A DNA stretch of 64,000 nucleotides from Coptis chinensis (Eukaryota > Streptophyta > Magnoliopsida > Ranunculales > Ranunculaceae). This document shows positions 21,910 through 33,396 of this stretch, in pieces; positions within the stretch are counted from its first letter, which is position 1; each line of letters opens with the position of its first letter. The translations under genes were made by a program, and so were the position numbers. The DNA is taken from the NCBI GenBank assembly GCA_015680905.1, contig CM027377.1:64129501-64193500 (forward strand), given 5' to 3'. The notes beneath the pieces were generated by a model. That model was not told where the DNA came from and did not search any database. It saw only the letters and a program-made list of their open reading frames with translations.

Positions 21910-23700
21910 ATGGCAGAAGAAAGAGAGTCTCCTCTCTCTGACTTTTACAAAGCCTTGAACGATAGCCCAAAATCTTGCATCGTTCTATCAGACACTGTGG
22001 GGGATTTCTGAATTCCCTCAAATATATTTAATTTGTTACCCGTTTTTCATGGGTTAGACCATGAAAAGCCTTACCAGCACATGCGTAGGATTGACCAAGC
22101 TCTTACTATATTCCACCATCTTACGGTTGGTGCTGAACAAATTAAACTAAGGGTGTTTTCTTTCACCCTCGCCAATAAGGCGGCGTCTTGGTTAAGCGCT
22201 TGGCGCTTTAATTAAATGACTCGTGGGCCAAACTTGTTCACCTATTTATGGAACATTTTTACCCACCACTGAAGACCGATGAAATGCTTTCCAAGATTTA
22301 TTTCTTTTGACAGAATCCTCATGAATAATTTTCAGAGGCTTGGAATCGTTTCACCGATCTTCTTATAGAGTGTCCATACCATAACCTCGCGAAAGACACG
22401 TTAGTTCGTGCCTTTTTCAAAGGACTATTACACCACCACAAAGAGGTGCTTGACATAATGAATGAGGATAGTTTCCACAGTAAGGGAGCCTCAGAGGCTT
22501 ACAAATTTTTAGAAGATCAAACAAAGCGTAATAATAACTCGGGGGTAGTGACGATATCTTCCGTTCCGCTAGTTCTTCTACAATAGTTAAGGCCGCCAGT
22601 ATGTTTGAGATGAAACCTGATCCTGAACTTAAAAATTTAATCGAATCTCTCACTAAACAGGTAGAGGCTATCTTTATTCAACAAAAACCTATCTCCGTCA
22701 TGAATGTCAACTCCAATCCATGTAATTTCTGTTTGAGTCCTAAACATCCCGACTCCTATTGTCCTCTAGCTTATGAACAACAACAATCACAATAAGATAA
22801 TGTTTGTTCCACTAATAGCGAACCTAACGTAGCTTGGCGACAAAACCCCAACTTCGGTTGGTGAAATAATCAACAACCTCTAAGGTTGTTTAACCCAAAT
22901 GTTAGGCCCACAAACAATTACAACCAAGCTCTACCGAGGCAAGAACAAGGTCAGGGTAATTATAATTATAACAACCAAGCTCAACCACGACAAGGACAAG
23001 GTCAAGCACAAGGTCAGGGTAATTATATTAAGTATAACAATAATAATTATAATGCTAATAGAGGTATCGTTCCATCAAATAATAACTATCAAAATGCACC
23101 CATTAATAATCAACGTGACATTTTCCCTGTCATACAACCTATAGCTAACATTACTCCACAACCGGATCGTTTTAAGGCCTTTATGCAAACCCAACAACAG
23201 ATTTTACAAGCCATCCAATTTTCCTTACAATAGATAGCACAAGAGAAGGTACAAACGAAAGGTGTGTTTCCAAGACAAGCGATACCTAATCCTAAAACAA
23301 CAAACACAGCCTTTGAGGTAAACGGTAATACTAGTATGGAAAATGAAAATGTAGGTGAGCTAAATTCCATCACCACTCTCCGTTCAGGCAGAGTGGTTGA
23401 TAACAAAGTAACTATGCCTATAGTTACCCCACCAGTAGTCCCTACACCAGATATTGAACTAGATACCGAAATAGAAACTGAAGATCCTACCCTTGTAGAG
23501 GTACCAGTTAAACCACAACCTAAGAAACAGAATGCCAAGGTTAGACATCTTGTTGACCCATATGCTAAATATAGAGAGAAACCACTGTTTCCTCAGAGAT
23601 TAGCTATGTTAAACAAGGATACAAATTTTGACGAGATTAGGGAAATTTTTTAAAATCTAACGATAAACTTACCTTTTCTTGAAGCAATTAAAAATTTACC
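21910..23700 (+). pseudogene. gag of element B
   Basis: The start ATG is at 21910 (MAEERESPLSDFYKALNDSP). The matrix/capsid-like core reads FHGLDHEKPYQHMRRID, then IKLRVFSFTLANKAASW, and goes on through the Athila capsid region (about 22240-22520). The zinc knuckle CNFCLSPKHPDSYC (about 22721-22762) is an intact C-X2-C-X4-H-X4-C. It is followed by a Gln/Asn/Gly-rich low-complexity part (22886-23100, units such as QGQGNYNYNNQAQPRQGQG) and a Pro-rich linker before the protease. There are several breaks. Main open stretches are 22033-22215, 22601-22795, 22886-23233 and 23264-23653. Confidence 0.78.
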
Positions 23701-24280
23701 TCACCATGCTAAGTTTCTCAAAGAGTTGTGCACTACTAGGCATAAGACAAAGATTCCTAAAGACGCCTTTTTAACTAAAGAGTTTCCAACTTTAACGGAA
23801 CACAATGGAATCGTTAAGTACAAGGACCCTGGTTGTCCTACTGTACAATGCAGCTTAGGGAATACTCACATGACCACTACTTTATTAGACCTGGGGGAGA
23901 GTATTAACTTACTCCCTTATTATTTATATAAACAAATAGGTCTACAGGATATGCAACCTACAACAATGACGTTGCAATTAGCTGATAGGTCTATCAAGTA
24001 TCTTAAGGGTGTAGTGGAAAACGTGCTGGTTAAGGTTTAAGATTTCTACTATCTTGTGGATTTTGTTATCCTCGATACAGAAGTGGCTAACGACTCTGTT
24101 CTGATAATTTTAGGATGCCCTTTCTTGGCAACTGCCAACGCACTTATAAACTGCCGCAATGGTTCGATGTCCTTGTCCTTTGGCCATCTTTCTATTGAGG
24201 TCAATGTTTTTAAAATGAGGAAACAATTTCCTGACACAAATATCGATGGAGAGGTTAGCATGATCGAGAGCTTAGCTCAT
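23701..24280 (+). pseudogene. Athila-type aspartic protease of element B
   Basis: It shows TTTLLDLGESINLLPYYLY (active-site D-L-G form), LYKQIGLQDMQPTTMTLQLA, DRSIKYLKGVVENVLVKV, then VDFVILDTEVAND and ILGCPFLATANALINCRNG. The order and spacing are those of the Athila protease, with very few breaks. No reverse transcriptase follows; the frame runs on into the conserved tail. Confidence 0.82.
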
Positions 24281-25124
24281 GATTATTTCAAAACCATGTT
24301 TCCGGATGATCAGATGCACAAATTCTTTTCCTTTGGAAGTTCCAACTTCGACGAGAACTCCCTGGAAGTCGAGGAAGATTTCCTTCATCTCTTTTGCAAC
24401 TTTTCCTTGCCACCTCGCGAGTCCCACCCTGCCAACATTCCTTCATCCCTTGACACTGTGACGGAAGATGAATTTTTCACCCTATATCCTAGTGATTCTT
24501 TTGACCCACCTATCGAGGAATGTCTTGCATATCTCAAGGCTTCTAATGATTTGGACCTGAGAGCACTAGCTGACACTCATTCATCTTCCATCACCAATTT
24601 TCCCCACCTTCCACCTTTTCAAAGGAGCATAGAGTTTGTGCTTGACCCTCTTGCTTCTTCTGTGCTTAATGATTTTCTAAATTCTCTTAATACAGAAATA
24701 ATTCCCAAAGGAAAGGCACTTGAAACCTTCATTTTCAAAATTGAGACAGTTCCCACCTACACCATGAATGAGTTTTGTGCTAAACCCACATTCTTATTTC
24801 TTCCATTCTTTACATCTATAATTCATCCATATCCACCATATCTTCCACAAACATCCATTTTTCTCATGATTATTCAATTAGACACCCTCTCGTTCAAAAA
24901 TGAAAAAGAAGGTGCATGCACGGTTACGTTCTAGATCTATCAGACTTTGCTTCCATTTCACTAAGTTGTATCGTAGAAAATCTTGGTGTTTGATTCTGTT
25001 TGGGGGTGCATTCCATGTTATTTATTTATGGAATGACCCACAACTCTTTAGGTTGTTGATATATGAAAAACTGCAGGGTATATATATAGATTTCCAGTTA
25101 TTTGCTAAAGTCTCGAGTATGTGA
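24281..25124 (+). pseudogene. post-protease tail of element B
   Basis: The open stretch 24056-24934 covers the end of the protease and the acidic part (NSLEVEEDFLHLFCNFSLPP, EDEFFTLYPSDSFDPPIEEC), then PHLPPFQRSIEFVLDPLASS and YTMNEFCAKP. The frame 24900-25124 carries the basic end (MKKKVHARLRSRSIRL) and the hydrophobic SWCLILFGGAFHVIYLW. It is collinear with A and C. I do not recognise the function. Confidence 0.6.
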
Positions 25125-26156
25125 CTATAAACGGCCCATTTTGTTGTTTGGTGTACTTCCTTACACTTCTATATATTGGTTAGTGCATCATTCAGGTAAT
25201 CAGGCCCTCCCTATGGAGTGTGTGGCTGTAAATACCAGATCCTAAGTCCAAGGTTAACATAATTCACGTTTTCCACTCTTGTATGTTTTCTCAGTTTTTG
25301 AGTCATGTTTCTATATGGTGTGAATTATGTCTTTATTATTTTTCATTTTTCTTATATTAAATCTTATTCATAAAAAGTAAAAAAATATCAAAACCATAAA
25401 AATAGTAATCTAGGAAGTCTCGGGAATCTGACTTTAAAAGACCCACGTTTAAAACAAATTTTCTCAACTTTGTTGTCTGAAATTTGTTTGGGGGTGGGGT
25501 GTTTGTTTTCCGTCCTTGATTGTTTAACTTTCCATTTTTGTTGCTTATGCCGTGTAATCGTATTTTGATTTGGGGTTGGCATTATCTATGAATTTAGATT
25601 TTATTCGTTCAGATAACTTACGTCACGCACATATTTCGAGGCATTTTCCATCTTTTTATATGTCACCCACGGTTGGAATAGAGTGTTTTAAGGATCATTG
25701 GATTGGAAATTCTCTCCTGATAGTTTTCATATCTCATTCGCAAAAATTAGACCGATAACAAAGCGGCAATTTTAGTTTGAAGTTGCATGAAAAATCGAAT
25801 TTCTTTGGAAATCGAATTGGGCTTGGGTCCAAGCCAATAGTACAACCCAAGAACACATCGCATTCTTCTTCTTCATCTTCCCACTTCCACCATTAACAAC
25901 TTTCAAACCCTAACATAAAAAAAAGAAAAAATGAAACCTAAATACAACCACGCCAAAAGTTTAAACCCAGCCTAGACCTTCCCCGCAACCTCTCCCACAC
26001 CATTTCCATCCTTTTACACCACTAAAAACATAAAAATATTCAAAAATTTCGAACTGCCAACACCACCACCGCGCCTCCTCCCATTATTTTTAGTGAGTTT
26101 AATTTCAAACTTTTTCCCCACCCTATTCAAACCCACACATCCTTTCAAAACTTCCA
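25125..26156 (+). other. element B: non-coding linker between tail and ORF2
   Basis: It holds the post-pol tract (GTGCATCATTCAGGTAATCAG ..., about 25180-25260) also seen at 440-565, a polypurine-like TTTGGGGGTGGGG at 25487-25500, and further AT-rich sequence ending in a C-rich leader (about 25980-26150) before ORF2. I see no gene. Confidence 0.6.
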
Positions 26157-27277
26157 ATGGCTCAAAGACGGAGAATTTTGTTGGAACAAGCTTTTATGGC
26201 CGACTGCTTCTCGCCGTTTTACGGTGACGAGATGATTATGAGGGATTAGAATAGGTTGTGGTATTCGACTGATGATTTCTACAACTTCAATTTGGTTGAA
26301 CAATTCTATAAGAAGAGGGAGTTGGTTAGAAATAATTTTTTGTAAAGGTGAATAAAGTAAGGAGAGAAGTGGATAGAAATTTGTTGGCTCGTATCTTCGG
26401 CATGGGAGAAGGACGCACTCTAGTAGCCACAGTGCAGGAATCCCAATTTACTGGGACGATGAACGAGACGGTATTGGAGGGTGACTACAGTGCGAGTTTG
26501 CAATGTGTTCGCCAGTCGTCTTTGCAAACCAACCAGCTGGCTGTTGCTCAGTGGATTGGGAGGAATGTCATTGGAAAAGAGAAAGTCAGTGACATCAGCT
26601 TGAATTGTCTCCACGTGCTTTGGATACTCCATACGAGAGAGTATGATTTATGTATCCTCGAGTTTTTTATTACTATGATTAGAGGAGTCGGGAAGAGTAT
26701 TGCACCTCTCCCTGTTTTGATAACGAAGATCATGATAACCTTGAGAGCGACTCCGAAGTCTGATCCGATTTATGTGAAGAGGCACCGAAATCCTACTATT
26801 TATATGGAGTGTATCCAAAAGACGTGGAGGTTGCCTGAAGAGAGGGTAGTTAAAGAGGATGAGTCGGAGGATGATGAGGACACGACATGTTTTGATGCCG
26901 ATGCCTTGGAGAGGTGTACGTCTGATACACAACGCATGTCGGTGCTTTATCGTGGCATGCGTTCTCTCAACACTATTTGTGGAGATCTCTAGACTCGGCA
27001 ACCTGCCATCCATCGTAACTATGAGACTCGCTCCCAGCGCGAGGATGAGCGTTGGGAGGAGATAAGGGCCGAGATGGAAGCTCAGTGAAAGTTCCGTGAA
27101 GATATGCGTGAATGCCTCCCACCACATGGGGGTTCTTCTTCTGAGGAGGTGTCTGTGAGCCACGAGCGTCGTCACCGAAGGACGGATGGCTCTGGACCAT
27201 CGGGAGCTTAGGAGTCATATCCTTCTCATGTGCCATCCACTACCAGCAGAGTGTTGTTTAGGGATATTATGAGTTGA
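26157..27277 (+). pseudogene. ORF2 of element B (unrecognised, env-position protein)
   Basis: It starts MAQRRRILLEQAF at 26157. The open stretch 26348-26992 carries TVQESQFTGTMNE, SSLQTNQLAVAQWIGRNVIG, KEKVSDISLNCLHVLWIL and FFITMIRGVGKSIAPLPVLI. An acidic segment follows (ESEDDEDTTCFDADALERC), then a helical, charged C-terminal part. It is collinear with ORF2 of C over its whole length. The layout (W-containing helix, LWIL block, LPVLITKIM block) recalls the plant domain remembered as PF20167, often found in the env position of Athila-like elements. Nothing indicates a membrane fusion protein. There are a few breaks. Confidence 0.62.
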
Positions 27278-28082
27278 TGTTGTTTTGTATTTATTTTTAT
27301 TTAGTTCGTATGTTAATTTTTGAATTCCGTAGTTAAATTTGAATTGGGTAGTTAAATGTTGTTTGAATTTCAATTTTAATATAATGTGGTTCTTTTCAAA
27401 TTGTGCGTTGTTTTTATTGTTAATCCCACCTTCCCAAATTGTTTGGGTTTGTATTATTTATTCTGACATGATTTTTATATGAACCTCAATTTTAGAAGTT
27501 ATTTTGGAGTGATTGTTGGGAATATTGCCGATATTGGCATACCTATAATTAGATGTTGTGGTAGGATAAAATCTAAAAGAGTTTAAAAGTTGCTATTCTA
27601 AATTCAATCTAAAAGATATTAGGATTGTTTTAGAATCAAGAATATGGATTGTTTCCGTTTTCGGTTTTGGAATTTTTTTTGTTTCCGACAATTGCCTTAA
27701 AACTGTTTGGCAACTTCTTGATTCGTTTTGGAAACTCAAAACCTATATAAACTTCATTCATTCTCCACACAAAACTCACATCTCTCACTTTCATCTCTCA
27801 CCTTTCACTCCTAAGTTTTCCCTTATTTCCTTCTCACTTCAACACTTAAGCCGCTCGGAGCGCGCCTGCGCCTCAGTGGAGTGCCACCCACGCCCAAAAC
27901 ACTGTGAGTCCAGTTTTCTTTTGAGTGCGACCGCGCCCTCCCAAGACCAAACTAAAGCGACCAGCGCCGATAATTAGCTTAGTCGGGCGCACGCGCGCTA
28001 CGACATTCGTGAGGGCACGAAAAATTCTAATTTTTTGTGGGTTGTTCCAGGATCGCTCCAACTATTTTATAGAGTAGTTTTG
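27278..28082 (+). other. element B: linker between ORF2 and ORF3 with GC-rich array
   Basis: AT-rich sequence contains a degenerate purine tract (GTTTGGGTTTGT, about 27440-27452). A GC-rich array at 27852-28025 (GGAGCGCGCCTGCGCC, GGAGTGCCACCCACGCCC and others) repeats units of the 5' leader. GGGTTGTTCCAG at about 28038-28050 resembles a splice acceptor before ORF3. Confidence 0.6.
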
Positions 28083-29002
28083 TGATGACATCACCTAAAG
28101 TCATACCGGAGCAGTCTTTCGATGACTTGTTGGGAAGCGAGACTTATGGACATTGGTTCCGCGACAGGATCTTGCAGTTAGGATGGAGACATCTACTGGT
28201 AAGTGATGACGACTCATATTAACCTCAGCTTACTGCTTATTTCTACGACCATATTAGTTTCTATTGTAACCAGGATGGAGAACAAGAAATCTCCGTCGTG
28301 GTTGATGACACGCCACTAGAATTCAATAAGTATTTGATAGCGTTAGTTTCGGGAATACCAATACCTGACCCTATTCACAGATGGGGATATATGACCGATA
28401 ATGCATACCTCTATGACTATACATATTTCCATGAGTATTATGGGTGAGAGGTGTTTCGTATAATGGACCAAAGGCGTTATAACATAGCCCTTGGTAGCCT
28501 ATCCCTGAATGTAGGCACCACCATGTTATTCATTATGATGAATATTTTAGGGGAGTGGCAATTTACTTCAGCAAATAGTACTGCTGGTGTCGTTTTCCTT
28601 GTTTTAGCTGAGGGACGTCGGCGATATGACATTCCTCGAGTATTAGTGGCTAGTCTTAAGAGAGCCCAAAACATTTGGCATAAGTATCTTCTTATGCCTG
28701 TTTTGGTTTGCCGCATCATGTGCAGTTGTCTACCTAAATTCTATACCCAGTTCATGGATTGGAAAAGGGTTGAAGTCATGAGACCAACCAATTGGGTGGT
28801 TCGTTCATTACGAGTTATGACTTGGCCGGGATGGCAGGTGCAGCCTCATTTGGTTGTCCCTTACACCCCATCAGACATAGTAACACTCGACAGGTTAGCA
28901 CACGTTGATGACACACGACGGCGGACTTGGCAAGTTATTATGATGTGGCAGGATGCGAAGGAACCTCATTTCTTTATTGAAGATGAGGAGGATGACGATT
29001 AA
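28083..29002 (+). pseudogene. ORF3 of element B (unrecognised)
   Basis: The start ATG at 28083 reads MTSPKVIPEQSFDDLLGSE. The open stretch 28451-29002 (183 residues) carries RYNIALGSLSLNVGTTML, RRRYDIPRVLVASLKRA, KYLLMPVLVCRIM, MTWPGWQVQPHLVVPYTPSD and ends in the acidic FIEDEEDDD. It matches ORF3 of A and C throughout. The shared anchors with ORF2 suggest an old duplication. It has few breaks. Confidence 0.62.
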
Positions 29003-30811
29003 GCGAGAGTTAAGGTAAGTTTTTAGTTTCAGTTAGTGTTTGCTTATGTCCCAAGCAATTTGATTCTTGTTAACCCCATAACGGGTGGAACTCGTATAGA
29101 GTTGTGTCTATTTTTCTTTTTCTATATTAGTATGTTTTAATCTTATTTTGCAGATGTTCCAGAATTTCACGCGTTTCTATGGTATTTCTCTACCCTTTTT
29201 ATTTAAATACTTTGAGGACAAAGCATGCTTCTTGTTTGGGGGCATAGAAACACGTGTAATTAAGGCATCTGTTAGGATATAGATATGTATAATATGCACT
29301 TGTTTTCTAGTAAAAATTCAAAAATTTCAAAAATATAAATAAAAAGTTATGCTATACACTTAGGAATATTGGTATTGTTTTATTTCTCTATGCTCTGAAT
29401 AATCTAGAAGTCTCACGTATCCTTTGCATTAGAATAATTTTTAGAAACTTAGGTTAATATGTAGGTAATAATCTTTGTATCTATCTATAAATATATTACA
29501 TGAGTATCTATGATTGTTTGGCAGTAAGTTTTTGAAATCTAGGCTAGAGTACTTATTCTACAAATCCTGTGAGAATATAGCCTAAAGCCTTATATGAGTG
29601 AAAATTTTGAGAAATAACACAAGGGAGAAGTAAAATTCGGATAGAGAAATCACACGTCCACTTACTTGATCACTATACCATATCTTAAGCAAGAATTTAG
29701 GCTTTATTTGGATCAATATAGTCAGAAATTCAAACCTTATGAAATTATTTTCCGCTAGTCGCCCCTCTGAGCCGTTCTTTAGCCTTTCATAAACCGCAAA
29801 TCCTTTACCCTATTACAAAAACAAAACAAAATAAAAAAAATCAGCCTACCCATTATTTGAATGAGTATGAGAATAGAGATGAAGAATAGAAAAGAGAAAG
29901 ACCTTTGAAATCAAGAAATTGTTAGTCGCTTCAAATAAGAAAAGAAAGTTTCCATCTAAATAAAAAAAATTAATAATAAATAAACAATAAAAGAAAAAAA
30001 AAGTTAGAACTCCAAAAATAGAATCAAAGGAGTCAAAAGACAAAGAAAAAGAAAAATATGGCTAAGGATGGAAACAATGTATAGAAGCAAAAGTAAAGAA
30101 CAAGGTTTTATCTAGTTACATAATATGAAGACTCTATTATCTCAGACTTGTCATTTTTGAATATCCAATTCATTCCTTTTTAAATCATCTCCTAATCCCC
30201 GCAGCACCTAATAAAGACCTCTAACTCAATTAGGAATAAGTTAGTGTGATAGTAAGTGGCAGATGTGTTTGATCAACTCTGGCTTCCTTGTGTGTCATTG
30301 AGATTGTAAGGTAAAGTGTGCGAACTGCAAACTAGAGTAGCGAAACTTGAACGGAAAAATCAGAGTGGTTTTTGTCTTGACATTTATGTGAGGACCTACT
30401 TAAGGACGCTATTCCGAGTTTTTAGAAACGGACCTGCTAGTGCATTTCATAGTATTACTCATTGTATATATGTTTATTCGTAGATGATTGATTATTTTGC
30501 ATATATTAGCTTAGGTTTCGACTTGATTTTTCTTTATTCATTGCAAGTGAGATATATAGACAATTGGGAGCATAAATAAGGAAACAATAGTTTTATTTCT
30601 TAGTCGTTGTAGTATAGATGGAGTTTGTGAGTACCTTCACTAGAAAACTCTCACGAGGCTATAACTCGTCCACTAGGGAATTCCTAGTGGTTTAAGGCCT
30701 TGTTGCATATGGTCAATGCAATCGCACTCGGTGAAATGAGAGTAGTTAGAACTCCATTTTGTGTCACTTATTCTAATTTCTCATATTTGCTTGAGGACAA
30801 GCAAAATGCTG
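29003..30811 (+). other. element B: non-coding tract before the 3' LTR
   Basis: No gene is seen. It contains TTTGAGGACAAAGCATGCTT CTTG and TTTGGGGG (29235-29242), an echo of the true polypurine region, and AT-rich and A-rich tracts collinear with 17401-19166. TTGCTTGAGGACAAGCAAAA precedes the true polypurine tract. Confidence 0.6.
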
Positions 30812-30824
30812 TTTGGGGGTGGTT
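30812..30824 (+). other. polypurine tract of element B
   Basis: TTTGGGGGTGGTT, identical to that of A, lies directly before the 3' LTR. Confidence 0.8.
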
Positions 30825-32323
30825 TGAGAAGAGCCCAAAATTGTAGTTTTAACCCCTTAACAATAATACTTTTAGACCAATTATGCGAATAATAAATAAG
30901 AGTTAATGTTGATTACGTGCTTTTATGTATTTCAGGCATTGAAGTCAATTATGTGCAGAAATGTGTCACTTTGGCGAGATAAAGGAGCAAGAGTTAGTTG
31001 CTAAGAAGTTCTGTGATTAAAGGCCAAGATTCAAGGAGAAAAAGCCTTTGTAAAGCCCGGTCAAAGCTGAAAAGTTAAACTCAACGCGGGCAGAAACAAC
31101 ACACAAAAGTCAGCAAAACATCCGAAGACCGTATCTTTAGGCTCAAACCTTGAAATTGGGCCTACCTTATGTCAAAACGACTGGCTTGGAAATAGCTTTT
31201 CAATGGTCTAAGCCTTGACCCAATTAGAGGAGCAGAAGTGGACGAAACGTCTGTTGAAGCAAAATCCAGCTGGAAAGGCCTCTGTGGACTGAAGAAATTG
31301 GGTTTTGGGCTGGATTTTTCGGCCCAAAACATGGCTCCTCAGCCCATGCACGAAAATATGGATCTTGTCTCCTCCATTACAAGACACAAGACTTAACTCT
31401 TAAGGATGATTAGTTTTAGGTAGCAAGTAGCCATTAGAGAATAGTTTTAGATCTAGATTTAGACTCCATTAATTAATTAGTTTTCATTTACCTTGTTTTT
31501 AATTTAGTATTTTAATCAATTGTTATTTCTTCAGTAGATTAATAAAGTTAGTTAGTTCTTCATAATATAGTTTCATTTCATTAAATCATTACAGTTTCAA
31601 TTCATAGATTGAGTTATTTATCATTATTAGTTTCAATTAAATATAGCAAATTTAGATTTCCATTCGAGTTGAATAAGCAAAGTTATAATCTTTATATCAT
31701 GTCTTGCTTAAATTTATATATTCATGATAACATAATGATTCTAGGCTAAACCTCTATTAGAGGGGGTTGAAGAAGCCTTGATGAAGCTTGATTTTTGTTA
31801 AACGTAGAATAGTCGTGATTTCCCATTCCATTCTAGAAAACAATTAGTTCACCATAAGAATGGGTTTGATTGTTTCACATGCTAGATGTTAGTTGGTAGA
31901 GATTACCATGAACAACTAGGGATTAGGAAGAACGAATTGTTATGTGAAAGCAGTTCAATTTGGATTACGACGATTCTTCGTTAGTAAATTAAGTCGAGTT
32001 AAGGTGGAATCAATCCCCCCTAATTCCTTATCATAGATTCAATTTAGCATTTCGTAGTTGAATTATCGTATCTCGTTAATATAATTTGCATCGTAGTATA
32101 ATTTCGTAAAACTTTCATTAACTTTGGATAGATTGATAATCTTAGAAAACGTGAATTCTAAAGAACTAGGAGTGGAACGAATCTTTTACTCCAACTCTAT
32201 TTCGATAAAACCGAGAGTAGAATAACTTTGATAAACATCACACGTAAAGAATAGTTTTAGTTTTACTTACATTTGAGTTTCATTGCTTATTCGTAGGTAA
32301 AACTATCGTTTTATCAAATATCA
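30825..32323 (+). repeat. 3' LTR of element B
   Basis: 1499 bp, beginning TGAGAAGAGCCC and ending ATCAAATATCA. It is collinear with 19694-21191, nearly identical over its second half. Confidence 0.9.
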
Positions 32324-33396
32324 GCCATGCACGAAATTGTGGATCTGGTCTCTTATATATCAATAGACAAAAGCTTAGCTCTTAAGCTACCTAGTTCTAG
32401 ATCAGAAAATTAGTTTTAATCTTAGTTTTGGTACTTAGTGAATGAGTTTTTAGTTAGTTTTTTAGTGGGTGAATGATCAAAATACTTAGTTTTAATTCAT
32501 TAAATTAGTTTTTATAGATGAATCTAGTTAGTTGTCAATTTTATTAGTTGTTAGAACAAGTTTTGAATTTTAGAATAAAATACTTAGTTTATATTTCAAT
32601 ATTTAATTTTGAATTCAATTCTTCATTCATAGATTTAGTTGTTTTAAATTGATAATTAGTATTCATAATCTTAGTTCTAAATTAGTTTTAAATTCAGTTT
32701 TAATCCATTTTGATTCTTAGACTTTTGTTAAATTAGATAAATAAAGTTAAGTAATTATTCAATAATGACTTGTTTTCATTGTTCTTGTTTTAGAAATGAT
32801 AGTATAATGATTCAAGGCTAAAACCTCCATTAGAGGGGTTTGAGGAAGCCTTGATAAAACTTGATTGTTGTTAGCGTAGAATTGTTTGTAATAATCTATT
32901 CCATTCTAGAAAGTAATTAGTTTACCATGAGAATGAGTTTGATTACTTCACATGCTAGTTGTTAGTTGGTAAAGATTACCATGAACAATTAGGGATTAGA
33001 AAGACCCAATTGCTATGCGAAAGCATTGCAATTCGGATTATGACAATTCCTCTCTAGTTGATTAAGTCGAATTAAGGTGGAATCAAATCCCCCTAATTCC
33101 TCCTCATATTGTCAATTTAGTATTTTCGTAGTTTGAATCATATCATCTTGATTGTTTGATTCACCATTGTAGTATAATTTCCATCGTTACTCTTATTGAC
33201 TTTGATAGACTGATTATCATAGTTAACATGAATTCTAAAGAAATAGGAGTGGAACGAATTCTCTACTCCACTTATTGCAATAACATCGAGAGTGTAGAAC
33301 TTTGATATATAGAATAGAGGAATTAGCTTTAGTTTTACTTACGCTTGAGTTTCATCGCTTATTCGTAGGTAAAACTATCGTTTTTACCTTTTATCA
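32324..33396 (+). repeat. 3' LTR of element A, second part
   Basis: It continues the LTR broken at 19693 (CCATGCACGAAATTG ...) and ends TTTTATCA. The last 109 bases equal the 5' LTR remnant at 9459-9562 apart from small differences. The part near 32350 (CTTATATATCAATAG) offers a TATA-like box. Beyond 33396 the sequence is the Ulp1-like gene. Confidence 0.88.

Larger units (their letters stand above)
19694..32323 (+). mobile_element. element B: complete Athila-like, pol-less LTR retrotransposon nested in A
   Basis: Length is 12,630 bp. The order is 5' LTR 19694-21191 (1498 bp), primer site 21194-21206, leader with GC-rich array, gag (ATG 21910), protease, tail, ORF2, GC-rich array, ORF3, non-coding tract, polypurine tract 30812-30824 and 3' LTR 30825-32323 (1499 bp). 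The LTRs differ by what looks like a few percent, most of it near their starts, so it is younger than A. Flanking bases TCCAT (19689-19693) and GCCAT (32324-32328) fit a 5-bp target duplication with one change. All non-pol modules are present; no reverse transcriptase, RNase H or integrase is found. The coding parts are broken in several places. Confidence 0.85.
9459..33396 (+). mobile_element. element A: Athila-like, pol-less LTR retrotransposon with two nested insertions
   Basis: Parts in order: a short 5' LTR remnant (9459-9562), a primer site (9565-9577), a GC-rich leader, gag, protease, the post-protease tail, ORF3, a long non-coding tract, the polypurine tract (19167-19179) and the 3' LTR (19180-19693 continued at 32324-33396, about 1.58 kb in all). 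A reversed solo LTR (11228-12700) lies in gag, and element B (19694-32323) lies in the 3' LTR. Reverse transcriptase, RNase H, integrase and the ORF2 module are not seen. The coding parts are broken in several places (more than five). It entered a copy of the Ulp1-like gene: the right flank at 33397 matches 2095 of copy 1. It is the oldest element of the nest. Confidence 0.8.
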
